This document shows, one piece after another, positions 9,772 to 21,184 of a stretch of 64,000 bases of DNA. The notes beneath the pieces were generated by a model. That model was not told the DNA's origin and made no database searches. It was given only the letters and a program-made list of their open reading frames with translations. Position 1 is the first letter of the stretch. Every line of letters begins with the position of its first letter. This DNA is from Pararge aegeria (taxonomy: Eukaryota > Arthropoda > Insecta > Lepidoptera > Nymphalidae), in NCBI RefSeq assembly GCF_905163445.1, contig NC_053180.1, positions 15,738,701 through 15,802,700 on the forward strand, read 5' to 3'. Both the position numbers and the translations under genes were made by a program.

Positions 9772-11215
9772 CTATCCGAACTGTACAACAGCTATTGCAG
9801 TTATTGTAGAACGCGGTGCGACGATTATTCCATGTCAACAAGTTTCAATGCTCAATCAATGCACATTCAACATCGTTGCAAAAGTAACAGAAATATTTTC
9901 GAATGTAGCTAAAATGCTTTTTAAAAATTTCAATAGGTACCTTACCGCTAACCTAAATGTACCTATTTTTGAACCTTAACTTATATTTGTTTATCTACTA
10001 TATATTTGATAGGTACCTATCTACCTACTAGGTATCTAACTATATAGTTAATACCTATTGATAGTAATTCTATGAGATCTCATTTGGGTATTATACCTAC
10101 TCCTATTGCATCTACTACGGTACTATTGCATCTTGGCTATATTATGTTTGTCGTAGCGTATTGATTAAAATGGAAATATATAATAGGTATAAACTAAAAA
10201 TAGGTACTTATATGGTACGACAGTAATAACCAACGGCAAGGGTAAAAAACCCGCTCAAGTAGTTAACTACGAGTCACACTCTTACACCGAGAGTTTCTTA
10301 CTCCAGACGAAAAAGTATTTAAGTAAGCCGACTTCCAATAAATAAAAAAAAAACCCTTTTCGGGTATTCATGATTACGGAGCTCCGTAGCCCTAATAAAA
10401 TATAAGCTCACCGAACTTTATTAGGTTACATACTAACCGACATGATATCAAATCATAAAAATTAAAAGATGAATAAGTAATTCTTTCTGCCGATAACCAT
10501 TTGCTACTATCTATATAATACATTAGTAGGTATTTACGTATTAGTGATAACCCATAGTTCATGATGGTCTTATAAAGTTATAGGTCGATATTATTTAAAG
10601 AACTCCAAACCACTATTGGTGCCGATACTTAAAATATATTCTAGTACCTAATAACCTATTTAAAACGATGTACAACATGAAATAGGCGGTGGTGTCATAA
10701 TAGCCTTGAAAATTAATCTTCGGCGTATTTTATTGCAAACCTTTTCCCCAATAGTAGCAGTACCTACAGAAAAAAAACAAAATAACAGAAAAAAAATAAC
10801 AAACTTTTTGCGTGCAAACTTTAGCGAGAGGAAATCCGACAGAACGGGATGGTGCGGCAATTAATTAACTAAATATCTAACTACTCACTATTAGATATTA
10901 CTAAATTATACCACATAAAAATATATAAAATGGTATATTGTGTCATAAAGCAGATAAATGTTTCGCTATTAGACTTCAATTCATCGGACTTACAGGACGA
11001 AGTGATGCGTCACAATACTACAACGTATCTATTATTTACTGTCTACGATTATTTAACTATTCTGTGACATTATTGCTGTCAATAAAAGCTATCAACAAAG
11101 TAGGTATTCTATTTGTTGTTATATCCCAAGGGCAAATACCAAAGTACCAAGGTACGTAGTGTATATACCTTATCTAACCTACTGTACCTACCGATAAATT
11201 AAAATTAAATAACAA
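9772..11215. other. Apolipophorin 5' side: intron or upstream sequence, start exon unresolved
   Basis: AT-rich, with many TAGGTA/TACCTA words near 9945-10090 and 10200. The initiator exon and promoter of the minus-strand apolipophorin gene should be here or further right, but no ATG exon with a phase-0 donor could be chosen. No mobile element recognised. Confidence 0.4.
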
Positions 11216-11219
11216 AAAA

Positions 11220-11540
11220 TAATTGTTGACCGTTCTGGCGTAGTCGTGAGCGCTGTGTCTTAAAAGTATGAAATCCCGGGTTTGAAACCTGGCGAGGGCA
11301 AGGATAGTTAAAGTTTCTGTATTTTTCTCTACACTGATCTGTTAGAAGACGCCGGCTGTGGCTAACGAATACGAAGACTTGCTGCAAAGCGATTTCTCGT
11401 TCCGTTACGATGCCACGTAGAAAATTTAATATTCAACTATTGTATGCCCATTAACTGCTTCACCCGCTACATGTGCATCATCACTTATCACCGGATGAGA
11501 TTGCAGTGAAGGGCTAACAAAGGCGAATAAAAATTAAGCG
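11220..11540 (+). repeat. SINE family B, old copy
   Basis: Head GTAGTCGTGAGCGCTGTG and B-box-like GGGTTTGAAACCTGG, then CGGCTGTGGCTAACGA, ending GATTGCAGTGAAGGGCTAAC. Diverged from the fuller copies at 35985 and 42625. Confidence 0.65.
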
Positions 11541-12014
11541 TTGTTTATTCCTCGCGTTATAACTTTCCTTACTTTTATTATTATTTTATCGCCATTTGCA
11601 GCAACATTATGTATTTGGGGATGGACATCAGTAGATAAAGGGATGAACGAACTGATGAATAATTTTTATATTAAATACTCCTTTTTGTCACGATGGAAGA
11701 CTTAACATAGACACTAGAGTCCAGAGTTGCAGAAAATTAAGCGATAAGCTTAAGCTACGGTCTCATACATCGCGATAATGCTAATAATTGCGTCATAATA
11801 ACAAACCACAGCGAACAGTGCGTGTTGTGTGTTGATGACTTCTTTGTTATTCATATTGAGAGAGTTGTGAAAAAATATGTAATCCATCCAAACATAGTTA
11901 AGAACTATCCCGATTAATCCATCATTCAAACACGATAAACAAAATCAAAATTGGTTCATAATTCAGGACTCATAATTCAAGATGTGGCCCCATAGCTAGT
12001 TATAAAAGCTGCTT

Positions 12015-12335
12015 AAAGCTTAGTCACTAAGCGGGTGATGAAAGTAGCCATGTTCGGAGTACCTCTATACGTTATCAAATCACAATTGAGGATATCCGTA
12101 AAAGGAGCAGGGTTACGGACGTAGCTGAGTGAGTTGCGAAGCCGAAATTACAGCGGGTGTTACTTCATTAATTTTAGTCCCACCACAAAATGAACAGACG
12201 ACCTAAACAAGTAAATTGAGTTGCAGGGAGTCGCTATAAGCGATTGCAAATCACCACAAAAAACACCTAAGTCTAACAGTCGACGTCATTCGGTTGAGAT
12301 GATGATGCTAGCCTAAGGGTAGGGCCTCTGCTTAA
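12015..12335 (+). pseudogene. Old LINE (Proto2/RTE-like) 3' fragment
   Basis: Degenerate match to the better copies at 30368 and 49875: GCGGGTGATGAAAGTAGCC, TCGGAGTACCTCTA and AACAGACGACCTAA correspond to the reverse-transcriptase C-terminal region of those copies. Reading frames are destroyed. Confidence 0.5.
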
Positions 12336-12399
12336 TTATAAAATAAATATTGAGTACTTAGTTTTATAATGAACTAACAACTCGCGTTCTTAGTTTTTC

Positions 12400-13270
12400 G
12401 CTTATTTGTTAACCTTGTCAAATAAGCAATATATCGTCGCGATATATGAAGCCCAAGCATTAGATAAACAAAATGGCGCGCCGATTTTGTTAGACGTTGG
12501 TTCTATTTTCTATCGGGCAAATTTCGGCCGATCCTTATCTCACCCTTGTCACAGACGGATCAGTGGTGTTAGTTATTCGACTGAAAGGTTAACTGTTACG
12601 TAAGTAACGATACTTGAAACAAAAACAAACGTTTAAGACGAGATTATGTTTGTATATTCGTGATTGTTTCCTTAATCCTTGCCAAACAGAAGTGTGCATT
12701 ATGTTATAAATCTACTTACTAGGTGTTTCGCCCGAGTCATCATTTTTATTTATTTATTTAGCAATCATAATTTTACCTAAGCTATTGAAGTTCCGCGGCT
12801 GGTCTCATACTTCCTCTTTTGTAGAAGGAGGGATAAGGATTCTAGACTAAAAAGGCTCTTTGCCCTTGGCTTACGCGGTTATACCTGTATTAATTACTAT
12901 GAGTACATAAGAAACTTACGTTAACATCTTCAATCTATAATTATGAATTTTAACGCTTAGTTCCTATAGCATCCAATCTAGCATCTAAGCTATCGTAAAT
13001 ATTTTTAGGAGCTTTATGTCTATTTAACACGTTTTTGAACTTGTTGGCTAGACTAAGTACTATTTCAATTGGGTTTCTCTCTAGTAAATAATTATTATTA
13101 AGTTTACCTAATTTAATAATATTTCTGTTTATTTTAATCTTTCTTTCTTTAATTAATCTTTTTTTTAAACAATAATCTAGCTAAAATTAAGTTTTTCAAT
13201 AACTGGCTTTAACTGTAAATTTTAACTGGGTGTTTATTTCAGTGTAGTGAGTTTACTGTAGGAGTCAGGT
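12400..13270. other. Non-repetitive intergenic stretch
   Basis: 12406-12610 is less AT-rich than its surroundings and includes ATATATCGTCGCGATATAT, a near-palindrome, and on the minus strand GAGATAAGG, a GATA-type word. It could belong to the apolipophorin upstream region, but nothing fixes a start site. 12620-13270 is AT-rich with no feature seen. Confidence 0.3.
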
Positions 13271-13274
13271 AGCA

Positions 13275-13665
13275 CGGGTCTCTAGGAATGAGAAGGGGTT
13301 AGGTTAGTCAGTCACACAGTCTTGGTAGATTTCCCACGCCCTTGAGAACATTATGGAGGAAACTTGCATGACATAAGTGTCATTCAAGTTTCCTCACGAT
13401 GTTTTCCTTCACCGTTAAATCAAGTGATATTTAACGCACATAACTCCAAAAAGTTCCGTCAGAGTTATGTGCCGGGTATCCTACCTACTAGGCAGTGGCG
13501 TGCATTGGGTTTCTTACCAGGGTATGCATACAGCAGGAAAAAATGGTAAATTGCGTAAAATGGAAAAAATCCTCCTCTTATAAGGGCTATGTTTCAATTT
13601 TAGGGTATGCAGTGCTTTTGTGCGTGTATCAAGTGCACGCCACTGCTACTAGGCTATCACTGCCC
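13275..13665 (-). repeat. SINE family C interrupted by a hAT-like MITE
   Basis: Reverse copy: GAGAAGGGGTTAGG, CCTTGAGAACATTATGGAG, CCTCACGATGTTTTCCTTCA and AACGCACATAACTCC are reverse forms of the family C body. The head continues on the far side of the MITE as CTACTAGGCTATCACTGCCC. The insertion is at 13493-13645. Confidence 0.8.
13493..13645. mobile_element. hAT-like MITE with perfect 8-bp target duplication
   Basis: Begins CAGTGGCGTGCA and ends TGCACGCCACTG. Flanked by CTACTAGG at 13485-13492 and again at 13646-13653, an exact 8-bp duplication of SINE sequence. An 8-bp duplication with CAGTGGCG-type ends is characteristic of the hAT superfamily. 153 bp, non-coding. A related element is at 46419. 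Confidence 0.9.
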
Positions 13666-14280
13666 TGTAATCATATATTATTATGTAATTATTTTCACAA
13701 TTTTTTTTTAAAGAAAATCCTAACCTCCTGGGGCCAACGTATACATTTTCGAACTAAAAAAAAACCGTACAAACTAATCCATCATTAAATAAATAAATAA
13801 GTTGATAAAGCACAGAATATGTTATTTTAAGTAACCTTAACAATATCTAAGTGTTCCACAGTAATACTAGTATTGATATAAACTTCAAACATAAGTAAAC
13901 AAAATCACTACACAATTAACTGCATTATCGATGAGTAAATGGCCTAATTGGTAATTAATTAGTAGCACAATTTGCTGATATACTTATTTGTGCCTATTAG
14001 CTTTTGCACCGGATATGCTGGAACTATGATACTGGATAGTGGACACATTATGGATACCAATAATAATTTCTAACATTTTCTACCAGTGCCTACTTAATAA
14101 ATTTAAACTTCGGTTTTTATTTTATAACTGTAACTCAGTAGATATTTACTTATGCAGGAGCATCGCTTTCATGAGTTTATATAACTATTGTAATTTTTCA
14201 TAGTAAAAACCTTAGCTAAAAAATATTCGAACTTTGTTATTTGTAGGATCTTTTAATGTTGTTATCGTGCTATGCTTTGA

Positions 14281-14578
14281 AGTGGTGATAGCTTTGTGGT
14301 TACAACGTCGGCCTCCTTTACGGGGAGTCTAACTTTATGGAGTTATGGGCGTTTTAAGTACATATTTAAATATCACCTTCTCTAACTGTGAGGAAACCTG
14401 CATGCTTGAGAGTTCTCCACAATGATTTCAAAGGCTTTCACATTCACACAGTTCCACTTGGTGGAATGGAAAGCGTGGTAAAGGCCCTAAAGCTAAACCC
14501 TTCTCATTCTGATAGGAGACCTGTGCCTTGTAATGAGCAGGTGTCTAATGGGTTGGTAATAACTTTGATGATTGTATG
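14281..14578 (+). repeat. SINE family C, old copy
   Basis: GTGGTGATAGCTTTGTGG head, GGCGTTTTAAGTA, GAGGAAACCTGCATGC, GAGAGTTCTCCACAATG, CCCTTCTCATTCTGATAGG and TAATGGGTTGGTAATAAC, in family order. Confidence 0.75.
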
Positions 14579-15044
14579 AAAAATGTGGTTTTTTATATTC
14601 ACATTGGATGAGAAGAATTCGAAAAAAAAAATTTACAGAATCAAGAGGCTCTGCTTTTAAAATTTAGGTACGAAGTAATATTTCAAATTTAGCAAAAGGT
14701 TTTTTTTAATTCTATTATTATTTTATTGTACGATGATAGTGTTAAATGGACGACGACCCTAAACTAATTTTATTTATTCTGAAACATCAATTTGCAATTC
14801 TCTTTAAAGACTATTATATTTCAATAGCGATTTTCCTAGTTCAGTAAGCTGATGCCTTTTGTCAGTTCATGTTACAAAAATGACACGTGTTTACTATGAG
14901 AACGGACTTTCGGAATTTCCTATGGTTTGTAAGGACTTCCGTGCCGTCTCTAGTTATAACCTTATGGACAAAGACGTGCCGCCAAGATTCGGTCTAGTGT
15001 CCGAAAAGGGGGTTTAGTTTAATATAAAGTCTATACCCATGTTA

Positions 15045-15125
15045 GACCACTACCATCTTGGACTGCATCTTACTTACCACCAAGTAAGATTGCAGTCTAG
15101 GGCTAACTTCTAAAAAATAAAAGTA
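15045..15125 (+). repeat. SINE family B 3' fragment
   Basis: ACTACCATCTTGGACTGCAT, then GTAAGATTGCAGTCTAGGGC and TAACTTCTAAAAAATAAA, the 3' end of family B. Confidence 0.6.
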
Positions 15126-15464
15126 TACATTCTCTATTTAGGACCGTTGTAGTAAGTTGAAGTGATTTGTGAATAAAAGATATTATTAAACAACAGAGCG
15201 ACTTATTTGGTATTAATGTATGTGTGTAACGGAATCTTTAAACGTGATTTTCACCACCTTCAAAACGTCAGATTTATTTGAAACTTTGCACACTTATTAA
15301 GGACCGATAACAATGCCAATAAACCGATAGTTTGTCGCATTAGCCTGACCAGGATCTTCAGAATTATCCAAATTTAGATGATAATAATACTATTTATTTG
15401 TATAAGAATTAATATTGTGATAGTAAGGTAAAGTTAAAAAAAAGGTTTGTTTCTAACAGCGATC

Positions 15465-15830
15465 TTATCAAATTTTAGAACACAAAAGCTGCTATTGCGA
15501 CTTATGTATTATAGTTAAATATATTCAATTGCGGAATTTTTGCAGGTAATAATGAGTACTTTAATCATGTAGTAAATGATTTTTATTTATCATCAATAGT
15601 CTTCTCAACTCCGCCAAGTAATGAATTTTATAGGAAACATTTTACATTATAGCAATTTTCGTAAAGATCTCCAATTTTTTTGAAAAAAAATTATAGCCTA
15701 TGTTTATGCGTGATAGTTTAGTTTTCTTTTGGCGACAATATACTTAAAATCGGTCATGTGTTTTCGAAGTATATTGGGTACAAGTAAACAAAAAAATATA
15801 TATTTCTCTTCATAATATTAGTACCTACCT
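15465..15830 (+). repeat. Dispersed RTE-like repeat, copy 1
   Basis: Matches 18540-18905 base for base over long blocks (ACAAAAGCTGCTA, CGCCAAGTAATG, GTGATAGTTTAG, AAAATCGGTC) and ends near TCTTCATAATATTAGTACC. Non-coding old retroposon sequence. Confidence 0.6.
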
Positions 15831-15839
15831 ACTGATTAT

Positions 15840-17165
15840 TCCAGGAAAAGACAATCGCTAGCTTCATTTCCAACAGTTGACGCCCGTCGGTTCAGATTAT
15901 GTTGATGGTGATACCATTATTATTCCTCTATATCAATGCATTTTTACCGGATAGTTTGAAACAACAGTTCATCACAAAAAGGCAACAGTACAAGTCTGTG
16001 GACTATGGGAACCCTATTACTTGATCTATGTAGGTGATGGATGTCCATCAGTTGATACAATGATGATTATATAATTATACTTAATAATATGTTAATCTAA
16101 TTAAGTATTTGTTGCAAACGCATTTTGGACCGGGTAGTTTTAAAATAATTATTAGAAAAAGGACAGCGGTGAACTCCATCGGTTATTATGTCGATGTTTG
16201 TTAACTATTCATTTTTTATATCGCATTTTCTAAAAGGTAGTTACCAACTAAGTATTTATTAGAACAAGGCAGCAGTACGAGACTGTAAAGTGTGGATGTT
16301 TCTACAACTAGACTTATGTCCAGCGGTGGACGTACATAGATTGATATGACAATGGTCATTAACTATTCACAACATCTATTGCATTTTCTAAAAGGTAGTT
16401 TCCCAATAAGTATTTATTAGAAAAAGGCAGCAGTACAAGACTGTAAAGTGTGGATGTTTCTATAACTAGATTTATGTCCACCGGTGGACGTCCATCGATT
16501 GATATGACAATGGTCATTAACTATTCACAACATCTATTGCATTTTCTAAAAGGTAGTTTCCCAATAAGTATTTATTAGAAAAAGGCAGCAGTACAAGACT
16601 GTAAAGTGTGGATGTTTCTATAACTAGATTTATGTCCACCGGTGGACGTACATAGATTGATATGACAATGGTCATTAACTATTCACAATATCTATTGCAT
16701 TTTCTAAAAGGTAGTTTCCCAATAAGTATTTATTAGGAAAAGGCAGCAGTACAAGACTGTAAAGTGTGGATGTCTCTATAACTAGATTTATGTCCACCGG
16801 TGGACGTCCATCGATTGATATGACAATGGTCATTAACTATTCACAACATCTATTGCATTTTCTAAAAGGTAGTTTCCCAATAAGTATTTATTAGAAAAAG
16901 GCAGCAGTACAAGACTGTAAAGTGTGGATGTTTCTATAACTAGATTTATGTCCAGCGGTGGACGTCCATCGATTGTTACGATGATTATGCCAATCATATT
17001 ATCACCTATTCATTACGTAACATCATATTTTCTAAAAGGTAGTTTAATAATAATTATTTATTACAAAAGTGTAAGTGTAGATGTTCCTATTACTAGATCT
17101 ATGTCCAGCGATGGACATCCAACGGTTGATATAATGACAATGAAGGCAATTGTAAATTACTCTTC
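15840..17165 (+). repeat. 158-bp tandem satellite array, about nine copies
   Basis: Core copies start at 16355, 16513, 16671 and 16829, exactly 158 bp apart and almost identical. Flanking copies at both edges (15840-16350 and 16987-17165) are diverged and slightly different in length. Each unit ends GGTGGACGTCCATCGATTGA, then TATGACAATGG, strikingly like the 3' terminus of the LINE fragments at 30368 and 49875. Homogenised centre and decayed edges are the usual picture of unequal exchange. Small ORFs inside are by-products. Confidence 0.92.
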
Positions 17166-17229
17166 ACGATTTTGTTAAAAAAACATATGTTGTTTTATTT
17201 GAAAAAATATTCCATGTAAATAAGTAATA

Positions 17230-17690
17230 AAAATAGATGCAGTACTCTAACATAATAAACAAAATAACATACTTCCTGATGCGCGTACACTAACAATGCA
17301 CAAACACACAAAAATCACACACCAATTCATTTTGTCGGTCAATCAGACCATGTTCCGAGTTAGCGTTTTGCACGACACAGATCAAATGACAAAAACGCTC
17401 AACATTACTAGGGTCGTTAGGGTCAAAGTAAATAATTTTATCGCTGTTTATCTTCAACTGAACACGCACCAATAGAGTTTTATAATTTGTAATGAATAAT
17501 GCTTTGTCAAACATCGTTCGATAAGTGCCCGTTTCGATGTATCGCCGGGACCGGGAGTAAGCGGAAATATTGGATTGCGTTCAATGTAACGCGATACAAA
17601 TATTGTGTCATCTGAAATTGCTTTCGTTTCATTCAATTATGTGTAGGGGCTATAACTAAAGTATGGTGTAGGATTTAAACATTATCTTTT
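17230..17690. other. No feature assigned
   Basis: Two overlapping minus-strand frames (17290-17514 and 17454-17636) are open but resemble nothing I know and have no splice support. Moderately AT-rich, apparently single copy within the window. Confidence 0.3.
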
Positions 17691-17860
17691 ATTAGCTGCT
17701 GCCCGCGTTCTTTGTACGCTTTGATTCCAGTTTTTTACAAATCCCATGGGAACCGTTTGTCTCTTTGCAAAAAATCCAGTCGATTTGGTTGCTTTAAGAG
17801 CGTTAAGTAAGTCGATACCAAGTAAAATGTAATATTACCAAGTTGTAGTACCTAACAAGC
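17690..17860 (+). repeat. RTE-like dispersed repeat, 5' fragment
   Basis: AGCTGCTGCCCGCGTTCTTT, then CCCATGGGAACCGTTTGTC and AAAATCCAGTCGATTTGGTT. Degenerate version of the GCCCGCGACTTCGT-headed repeats found at 38274, 43739 and 45153. Confidence 0.55.
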
Positions 17861-18192
17861 ATAGTACCTAGTAATTTTTCATTTTTCTTGCCACCGGCTT
17901 AAAAATGTTGTAGGAAATATATATAAATGTCGAGTTTTCTTGTAATTTTTTTTTTTAAAAATTAATCGTCTTAGGCTTTTTTCTCTATGTTTCACTATCT
18001 TTGAAGTTTGCAAAAATCCACATATTCAACTAAACTCAATCGATGTTTGTTGCTTTACTCCGGTGGTCACTGACTACGCCTTTTTGTTAAACATGATATC
18101 TTTGTTGTTAAATAGGGATTCCAAACTTCTTAAGTACCTACTAGTTTTTAGCTTTTATAAAGCCCAGTTTTAGATTTACTATATAAGTTAAA

Positions 18193-18525
18193 ATTGTCGG
18201 CCGACTGGCGCAGTGGGCAGGACTTCGACTTCTCTTTCGAGGGGCCGAGTTTGAATCCCAGCACACGTCTCGAACTTTATAAGTTATGTGCGTTTTAAGC
18301 AATAAAATATCACAATCTTCAACGCTGAAGTAAAACATCGTGAGGAAACCTGCATGCCTGAGAGTTCTCAATAATGTTCTCAAAAGTTGTGTGGAGTCCA
18401 CCAATCCGCACAGGGCCAGCGTGGTGGACTACGGCCTTAACCCCTTCTTATTGTGGGAAGAGACCCGTGCGCGGTAGTGGGCCGCTAATGGGTTGATATG
18501 ATGTGAATGATGATGATGGAGGATT
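18193..18525 (+). repeat. SINE family C, best full-length copy
   Basis: tRNA-like head CCGACTGGCGCAGTGGGCAG with B-box-like GAGTTTGAATCCCAGC, body with TTATGTGCGTTTTAAGCA, CATGCCTGAGAGTTCTC, CCAATCCGCACAGGGCCAGC, and the 3' end AATGGGTTGATATGATG plus ATGATGATGG. The tail word GGTTGATATGATG is shared with the LINE fragments at 30368 and 49875, suggesting which LINE moved it. Confidence 0.88.
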
Positions 18526-18539
18526 CTTGTATACAAATC

Positions 18540-18905
18540 TAATCAAAGTTTAGAAAACAAAAGCTGCTAATGTGAATTAACTATGATAGTTTAGATATAT
18601 TCCTACCCGAACTTTTTTGTAGGTGATAATACTTAGGGTACTTTAATCGTATAATACATATTTTTTATGTATGATCAACAGTTTTTACAGCGCACGCCAA
18701 GTAATGCATTTCATAGGCAAAGTTTCCTACTTTGGTTTACATTATTCCAATTTTCTTAAGGATCTTCAATAGTTTGAAAATAATTTATAGCTTATGTTAC
18801 TTCGTGATAGTTTAGCTTACTTTTGGTGAAGAAATGGTTTAAATCGGTCCAGTAATTTTTGAGCCTATTATGTACAAACTAACAAATAAAAAAAATCTTT
18901 CCTCT
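18540..18905 (+). repeat. Dispersed RTE-like repeat, copy 2
   Basis: Paralogue of 15465-15830 (see that entry). Begins directly after the SINE tail and ends AACAAATAAAAAAAATC. Confidence 0.6.
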
Positions 18906-19165
18906 TGATTTAGAATTTATCATCAGAAACAATTCCTAATCCAGAAATATGAAATACGAGTATACTCATGTTTTTGATCGCAAATCGGTTAAAAATATTT
19001 TTTCCCCATGATATCCATTTAAATGCACTAGTAGGTGACTCCCATGTAGATAAGTTTTCCATGTAAACATCAAGTATCAACACCTGGCAACAAACCTACT
19101 TTACTGCAAAGTTAGTATAATCCAAGAAGGACTAACATTGATTCATCATCATAATCATCTTGTAT

Positions 19166-19442
19166 AGAAGCAGGCGTTACTTTGCGGAAATCCATGATAT
19201 ATTATCAAAATTAAGCTTAATTTGCTATACTCCGCGAAAAGCAGGAGAATTGTATGTGGTGTAATTTATAATTTCTTCAATCCTTATACTCCACACCGCA
19301 CAGATCCTCGGCAATACACCCTCTACGCACGTTTCGCTCCGAAACCGGAGCATCATCAGGAGATGTTGACTTTACAATGAATAATTGTTAGTCTTGACTT
19401 TACAATGAATAATTGTTAGTATTAATTTTGATAATATATCAT
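19166..19442. mobile_element. Fold-back MITE family F, complete copy
   Basis: Left end has GGCGTTACTTTGCGG, then ATGATATATTATCAAAATTA. The right end ATTTTGATAATATATCAT is its reverse complement. The interior has TTTGCTATACTCCGCG, ACGTTTCGCTCCG and a 26-bp direct duplication (TTGACTTTACAATGAATAAT, about 19374 and 19400). Non-coding. Relatives at 3085, 26225, 47403 and 63386. Confidence 0.75.
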
Positions 19443-19749
19443 AATCATCGTCTTCAGTAATTTTTTTATAACTTCAGTCACGGCCGCCTCTCTCACAGGC
19501 ACAAACTGTGCAAGTCTTCAAAGCCAAAATTGCAGAAGATACGAGTATCAACTATTTGGAGACCGATGTTTTGCGAGCTACTAATTTCATTTGATTTCAC
19601 ACTTTCGATTTAACTTTCCGTGAAAACGGAGTTTGTTTCATTTCATTCAATTCAAATTGTGTTATTTCTTATACCCCACCTTTTGTTGTTTAATGCCTGA
19701 TACAGGATACTATAATACTACTAATTATTTCATAAATTAATATAACTGC

Positions 19750-19882
19750 CTCATTGGTCTACTGGTTACAGCACTAGACCAATGATAGATAGAGCACATG
19801 CTAACCATTAGACCAATGAGGATGACCTCTACTTATCACGAGTAGCTGGGTTCGAATCCCGAGTCGGGTCAAATAATATAAG
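19750..19882 (+). repeat. tRNA-derived SINE-like unit with hairpin
   Basis: CCTCATTGGTCTA recurs inverted as TAGACCAATGAGG (19752-19820). Downstream AGCTGGGTTCGAATCCCGAG is a clear B box, and the whole starts like a tRNA (GGTCTACTGGTTA). The intervening 40 bp makes a functional tRNA unlikely. Confidence 0.5.
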
Positions 19883-20358
19883 GTATTATATATTCTGCAT
19901 TTTCTGTTAAATAATTTTCAGTACCAGTCCGGTGTTAAAAAATTGGCGTTGTCAACCCCCGCACTCTAAAAAAAAATTGGTTATTCCTAACAAGATAGTG
20001 ATTGTTGTGATCAAGCATCTTGATTCCATACGAGCCTAACAAGAACATAGATACATCAAATAAGATGATAATGATTGTTTATCATAATCCAATGGACTGG
20101 GCAACTGTATTGCTCTCATATTGTTACTTAACTAAGGCATATTCTTAACTGATTCAATTTACGTACTTGTTTAAGCTAAATAATTATAAATGATCTAATC
20201 ATACAAAGAAGTAAATAATAATAGAAACAACGTATTTATTTGTTAGAATCAATGAACATACCTACATTGTTAGCTCAATCTATAATGAACTTGCTGCTAT
20301 AACTAATCAGCTTTTGTTGTTATGTTTATTATCATAATTGTTATAATTTATATAACGT

Positions 20359-20387
20359 CAACTAAGAGAAAATCTCTCTTAGTTGGC
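20359..20387. repeat. Short perfect inverted repeat
   Basis: CAACTAAGAGA pairs with TCTCTTAGTTG across a 5-base spacer, followed by a T-run; terminator-like in shape but in eukaryotic intergenic DNA. Confidence 0.5.
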
Positions 20388-20437
20388 TTTCTTTTTTTAG
20401 AGTGCGTGCTTCGGAGAGCACGTGCAGTCCTTTTTCT

Positions 20438-20692
20438 GATAGCCAGTTAGCGCAGTGGGCAGCGACCCTGCTTTCTGCGTCCAGAAAGAGGGTTCGATTC
20501 CCACTACTGGAAATTTTTTTGAGTGAAGAACATGAATGTTTTTCTGTGTCTCGGTGTTTATCTGTATATTATAAGTACTATGTGTATTATATTCATAAGT
20601 AACATAAGACAAGCTACGCTTACTTTGGGGCTAGATGGCGGCGATGTGTGTAATGTCGTAGTATATTTATATTTGTTTATTTCTACATATAG
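20438..20692 (+). repeat. SINE family A (Metulj-like)
   Basis: GATAGCCAGTTAGCGCAGTG head, B box GGTTCGATTCCCAC, GTGTTTATCTGTATATTA, AGCTACGCTTACTTTGGGGC and TAGATGGCGGCGATGTGTG, ending GTCGTAGTATATTTATATT. Full length; the complement gives a spurious 71-codon frame. Confidence 0.88.
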
Positions 20693-20734
20693 TCCTTTGT
20701 CCCGGTTTTACTATAATTAGTTTGTGATAATAGT

Positions 20735-20812
20735 TGTTAAAGCTCACCAACCCGCATTGGAGCAGCTTGGCGTATATATATCCTCTGTTCAGCAGTGGGA
20801 CGTTACTTGCAT
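20735..20812 (+). repeat. SINE family C or LINE 3' fragment
   Basis: CTCACCAACCCGCATTGGAG and GTTCAGCAGTGGGACGTTAC are the reverse-transcribed tail words common in lepidopteran LINE/SINE 3' ends. Too short to assign further. Confidence 0.4.
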
Positions 20813-21184
20813 TGTTATAATAAATTGCTATATTAAACTTGTAATTGTGCACTTTATACTTGGTTTCTTTGCTCATTAGGCACTCAATCAGTTTTAGCCG
20901 GTTGAGTGGTTCTGATGACACTGAAACTAGGGCTTCCACTGAATTAACCTAAGACCTAAACTATCGATGAGGTATCTTATATAATAAAAGGTATATTCGA
21001 TAGTCTGGAATTATTTATAGCTAGCTATCTTATCGACATCTGTGTGTCTTTTAATTTATTCAGAAATTACTGCACTTACCCAAAATAACTCGAGTTGCTT
21101 ATAGTATTCCTAAATATCTATAATTAATATAATTGGCTATTCGCAGTTTTTAATTCCAGTTATTTGCTCAAGATTAATTAAAGT

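Noticed and set aside
10660..10860. Minus-strand frame with a hydrophobic run (KKFVIFFLLFCFFSV) that could splice in phase to the apolipophorin exon at 9570
   Set aside because: It lacks an ATG and has an in-frame TAA just before its start. The hydrophobic run comes from a T-rich tract ending TGTAG that looks like a splice acceptor. The 9726-9771 exon gives a better signal peptide end.
15840..17165. CRISPR-like array
   Set aside because: Units are contiguous 158-bp tandem repeats with no short repeat/unique spacer pattern, and the DNA is eukaryotic.
16924..17178. 84-codon frame in the satellite array
   Set aside because: It lies wholly inside the tandem 158-bp repeat and its period is not a multiple of three.
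19752..19880. Possible tRNA gene or tRNA tandem
   Set aside because: The A-box-like and B-box-like parts are too far apart and an inverted repeat lies between them.
20397..20612. 71-codon minus-strand frame resembling a conserved small protein
   Set aside because: It is the reverse translation of SINE family A, which occurs in several copies here.
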